A program made the translations under genes and the position numbers. Positions 61,095 through 64,000 of a stretch of DNA of 64,000 nucleotides are shown piece by piece. This stretch comes from Ceratodon purpureus (lineage: Eukaryota > Streptophyta > Bryopsida > Pseudoditrichales > Ditrichaceae). The DNA lies in assembly GCA_014871385.1 (NCBI GenBank), contig CM026426.1, forward strand, positions 61,232,084-61,296,083, in the 5' to 3' direction. Under the pieces are notes generated by a model. That model did no database searches. It saw only the letters and a list, made by a program, of their open reading frames with translations, and was not told where the DNA came from. Position 1 is the stretch's first letter. Each line of letters starts with the position of its first letter.

Positions 61095-61791
61095 CGCGCA
61101 ACACAGTAAATTGTTGTAGTCTTAAAACGTTCCATGCAAGCTTGCAGATTGACCCTCCTGAATTCGTACGCTACCTTCGCATACAGAGAGGAATGCCAAG
61201 GACTGTGTCACTATCCAAATACGCCACCTAGAAACAAGCTCAAGAAACCAAGAGTGACCGCCTTCTGTGGAACCCAGCTTACCAAGAGCTGTTTCATGAT
61301 GAGAATCTCTTACTTGTATCACTCAAATGAAGAAGCTTCGCTGCCTAAGAAGAGAGAGTAATCTTCGATGAAGACAAGGACTCTAACAAGGTATATCTTG
61401 GTTTCAGCAGTTAAGATATTATACACAAATCTTGAAATATTCCAGGAAGTTTTCAAACCTTGCCTCCTTTATGTTCTATGAAAGTTATTTTTTTTCCTTG
61501 TGCATTTACATAATCCTATGAAAGAATTATTTGTTTGATCTAAAACTTAACGCCTGATCATTGTATCTTGCCTAAACCCATGACAAATCTTACAAAATAT
61601 ATGCATGACGTCATCATGACATTAGCCCTAATTTGTATCTTAGAGAACAAACGTAATAAATTCTTAGCAGAGATAACCCTGATTTCCACGGTAATATACT
61701 CTTTTCCTAATAAAAGTGTCAAAATCAAGCCTTAATTTAGTAATTTCCCACGGTTATAGGGTCTACTTTGCTTTTGAAAATTTGGCTACTT
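61095..61791. other. Right subterminal region of the MULE
   Basis: No gene. It contains the flank duplicate at 61350-61470 and CCACGGTTATAGGGTC (61748-61763), which is inverted relative to 47748-47763. Confidence 0.6.
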
Positions 61792-61851
61792 GTCATTTCT
61801 GTGCTCTCCGCTCTCCGCTCTACGCTCTCCGCTCACATACGAACTTTCCCC
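61792..61851 (-). repeat. Right terminal inverted repeat of the MULE
   Basis: TTTCTGTGCTCTCCGCTCTCC ... TCTCCGCTCACATAC, the complement of the left end with a short internal expansion of GCTCTCC units. It is followed directly by TACATGAAGCG. Confidence 0.85.
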
Positions 61852-63080
61852 TACATGAAGCGACATTGCGCAACAACGCACCGTGTTTGGGACCCCGCAG
61901 AAGATGCCACCATGAATGATGAGATCTTGCGTGATAATGAAAACAGCAAGCACAAATTGTCTGATGAGGTACGGGGCTATGCACATGCCTTCGTCATCGA
62001 CAACGCTCCGTGCTTAGAACCATGGCGAGAGTGAGCCCCGAAACCTATGGCCCACCCATCTAAGACGCCTCCAGAAATCAGTAGTAGTTCAGAACCGTGT
62101 TCAGGGCAGTGATTCAGTGAAATGTGTAGACGTTTGCATGTCCCCTAAAATGTCTTTTATAACATCTTCCATAACATCGTCTTGTTTTTTTTTTTTAAAT
62201 TGGAATATGTCAATACAGACGTCATTAGCAACACCGCACCAAACTGTTAGATGTCCTCTTGGGCGTCAAATTTAACAAACATGTAGTTAGATGTGTTATT
62301 TCTATTCATGCCGCTGTGTCATTGTTTGACAGCGGTGTTTGGTCTTGTTTACAGGGAGTATATGGCTGCAAAGGGACGTTGTTGGGAGGAGCGTGAGGCA
62401 TTTCAAGTACAGTCAAGACGCCATCGTCCTTCGAGACCAGTCTCGTATCCACCCGAGCTGTCAGATCTGCCTCGTTTTTCAGAATGGCTGAGAGCACGGG
62501 TGGCAGAAGCTCAAGCAGCCGGTGATGAACTGCAGGAAGAAGTGGTACAGTACTCCTCCCCCCTAGAGAGGTATGCTACCCCCCATCGGCTACTCAAGGC
62601 ATTTGGAATGCGCTTGCGCCCTCGCACAGCAGAGGGAGGACTTGTCACTCGAGACTCGTGTGTAGTTGCAGCATATACGCAGCAACTTCGTTGGGGGATT
62701 CGCAACGGGAGGCCCATTGACCGCACCTCCGAGTATGTTGGGTATATCGAGGAGATTCTCGAATTGGATTACCGCAATCACTGCACCACAGTGCTGCTTC
62801 GTGATTGGGTTAAAGCCTCCCGTGATGCGCGCGTCCCCAGCGTTGAACTTGACAAGTACGGATTTAGCGTGGCGAACTTCAACCACATAGACGGCAGAGT
62901 GCACGCGGACTCTTTTGCGTTTCCGTTGCATTGTCAACAAGTCATTTTTGTTGATGACCCCACGAGCAGGGTTGTTCAAATAGACGTCCGACCCGGCTCC
63001 GGACGTCAAGACGTCCGACCCGGACGTCCCCCGTCCCGGACGTGGCGTCCCCGACGCTTGAGAATTACGTCGCGGTAATA
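61852..63080 (+). pseudogene. tnp2 transposase C, C-terminal part (DUF4216 region)
   Basis: After the target duplication the frame reads KRHCATTHRVWDPAEDATMND, continuing the tnp2 gene cut at 47585. It then runs HAFVIDNAPCLEPWRE, an intron (about 62031-62351, GTGAGC...TTACAG) and EYMAAKGRCWEEREAF, LVTRDSCVVAAYTQQLRWG, TSEYVGYIEEILELDY, VANFNHIDGRVHADSFAFPL and CQQVIFVDDPTSR. This is the DUF4216 pattern found at the C-terminus of plant CACTA transposases. After about 62975 the sequence becomes GC-rich repeats, so the end of the protein may be disrupted or is unusual. Confidence 0.88.
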
Positions 63081-63840
63081 ATTTTGCGACCCCGGAGGGG
63101 TAAAAACATTCCCCAGCCGTCCGATCGGCCGATCCCGCCACCACGCCCCATCTCGGCCGTCCGTTCGCGGGGACAGCCGCGGAGACGGCCGCGGGGTCGT
63201 TGGGGACGGCCGCACGTCGATCCGACGGCCAAGATGCGGCCGTGCTGGCACATCGCGGGACGTCGGATGTGGGCGGCCCTACTGGGCCGTCGGATCCCAC
63301 GGCCGTCGCCGTGGCCGACCGCGGGGACGGCCGCGGGATCCGACGGCCCGGATCGACCCCGGCGCAGGCCATCGGGGACCGGTCGATCGGCGCGGCCGAC
63401 CGCGGGCCATCCGATCCCGCCGCCGTCCCGTGGCCGTCCCCGCGGTCGGCAACGGCGACGGCCGCGGGATCGGACGGCCCGCGGCAGCCATGGTCGGCCT
63501 AGGTGGGCCGTCCGATCGGGCGGCCGTCTCCGCGGTCGGCCGCGGAGACGGCCACTGGATCGGACGGCCCTCCCAGGCCGACCATGGCGGCCGCGGAGGG
63601 CCGTCCGATCCCGCGGCCGTCCGCGTGGGCGACCGCGGGAAGACACGGCCGTCCGCATGGCCGACCGCGTGGAGACGCGGCCGACCGCGGAGACGGCCGC
63701 ATCGGTCGGACGGCCACGCGGCGCCATCGCTTGACGTGGCCGTCCGATCGGACGGCCGGCGCCTTCGGGCGGAGTCGCGCCTGATCGGACGGCCGCGGGG
63801 GCGTAGATCGGACGGCCGCGGGGACGGCCGCGAGGTCGGC
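62975..63840. repeat. Extremely GC-rich CGGACGGCC repeat block
   Basis: It begins with GACGTCCGACCCGG words and then shuffles GGCCGTCCGATCG, GGGACGGCCGCGG and their complements for about 750 bp, with countless short inverted repeats. Long open frames on both strands are by-products of the composition and are not annotated. Confidence 0.88.
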
Positions 63841-63861
63841 TTCCCCTATATAAGGGGAAGC
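63841..63861 (+). promoter_or_regulatory. Candidate core promoter: TATATAA in a CTTCCCC/GGGGAAG dyad
   Basis: TATATAA at 63847-63853 is centred between CTTCCCC and GGGGAAG, right after the GC-rich block. This suggests the block is the upstream part of an LTR or promoter transcribed rightward; the transcribed part lies at the window edge. Confidence 0.5.
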
Positions 63862-64000
63862 CGCCTCTTCATTTTTTACCTTTTTTCTCCCTTTTCGAGT
63901 GAGGCTGATTGCTACAGGTGGGGGATTCGATCCTTCTCCGTTGGTCGTTCTCACCGGGAGGAAAGGGGTCCTTCATTTGATGGGGGGGGACTTTTCGAAA
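63862..64000. other. Window edge, no gene
   Basis: CT-rich leader-like sequence after the TATA box, then a G-run (GGGGGGGG near 63984). Nothing codable. Confidence 0.5.

Larger units (their letters stand above)
47575..61862. mobile_element. 14.27-kb Mutator-like element (MULE) in tnp2 C
   Basis: The element proper is 47586-61851 (14,266 bp). The direct repeat TACATGAAGCG (47575-47585 and 61852-61862) is an 11-bp target duplication, within the 8-11 bp range known for MULEs. Terminal inverted repeats of about 55-60 bp share GTGAGCGGAGA and GGAGAGCACAGAA; a second inverted pair, GACCCTATAACCGTGG, lies inside. Removing it restores tnp2 from KYMKR to HCATTHRVWDP. It carries an unknown ORF, a MULE transposase with SWIM finger (-), a ParB-methyltransferase-like gene (+) and two F-box-like genes (-). 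Confidence 0.92.
33964..63000. mobile_element. CACTA-like element C (right end not located)
   Basis: Inferred unit: left terminus CACTATAAG at 33964, subterminal motifs, a TnpA-like gene on the minus strand, inverted minisatellites, small ORFs and the tnp2 C gene on the plus strand, itself interrupted by a 14.27-kb MULE. The GACATC/GACGTC words that fill the left end recur in introns of both genes (38.74-39.02, 46.38-46.58, 62.1-62.28 kb), linking them. The matching right terminus and the 3-bp target duplication were not found, so the right limit given is nominal. Confidence 0.48.

Noticed and set aside
63042..63784. Overlapping frames of more than 200 residues in the GC-rich block
   Set aside because: Stops are rare at this composition; Arg/Pro/Gly-rich frames appear on both strands.

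Overview
The window is eukaryotic and plant-like. It is a dense nest of transposable elements with introns that follow GT...AG, plant-type CACTA (En/Spm) transposases carrying the tnp2, DUF4218 and DUF4216 regions, and an LTR element whose primer site matches the 3' end of plant initiator-Met tRNA. I infer a streptophyte, perhaps a charophyte alga such as Chara or an early-diverging land plant; the species cannot be fixed from the sequence. I see no intact ordinary host gene. The only recognisable housekeeping sequence is a broken GAPDH copy.

Layout. 0.5-3.7 kb (-): a decayed gene related to bacterial beta-class DNA methyltransferases, with an array of perfect hairpins in its introns. 3.75-5.4 kb: a 5' LTR, primer site and gag of a Ty3-like element. 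6.8-8.7 kb (-): decayed tnp2 transposase A. 9.9-10.4 kb: a MITE-like element. 13.6-14.5 kb (-): an unrecognised exon cluster. 14.8-15.4 kb: a retroposed element with 15-bp target duplications. 16.9-18.1 kb: an RS-rich gene with a transposase-like domain. 18.2-19.9 kb: GAPDH pseudogene split by a MITE. 20.8-21.3 kb (-): F-box-like ORF. 23.6-33.8 kb (-): tnp2 transposase B, split by a complete copia element (27,720-33,402, target duplication CCTTG).

From about 34.0 kb to at least 63 kb lies a third, large CACTA-like element C. It has a (-) strand TnpA/Transposase_24-like gene (35.6-39.95 kb), inverted G-rich minisatellite arrays, small ORFs and tnp2 gene C on the + strand (42.9-47.6 kb, resuming at 61.86 kb).

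The key result is what interrupts tnp2 C: a 14,266-bp Mutator-like element (47,586-61,851) with terminal inverted repeats and a perfect 11-bp target duplication, TACATGAAGCG. Removing it and one duplication rejoins the tnp2 frame exactly. It carries an unknown ORF, a MULE transposase with a C-terminal SWIM zinc finger (-), a divergently transcribed gene of about 15 exons joining a ParB-like domain to a beta-class (N4/N6 type) methyltransferase-like domain (+), and two tandem F-box-like genes (-). The methyltransferase gene resembles the 0.5-3.7 kb copy exon for exon. This ParB-methyltransferase cargo in a plant MULE is my candidate for an undescribed system. Most genes here carry nonsense codons of the kind made by C-to-T transitions, as expected for methylated, decaying transposons.
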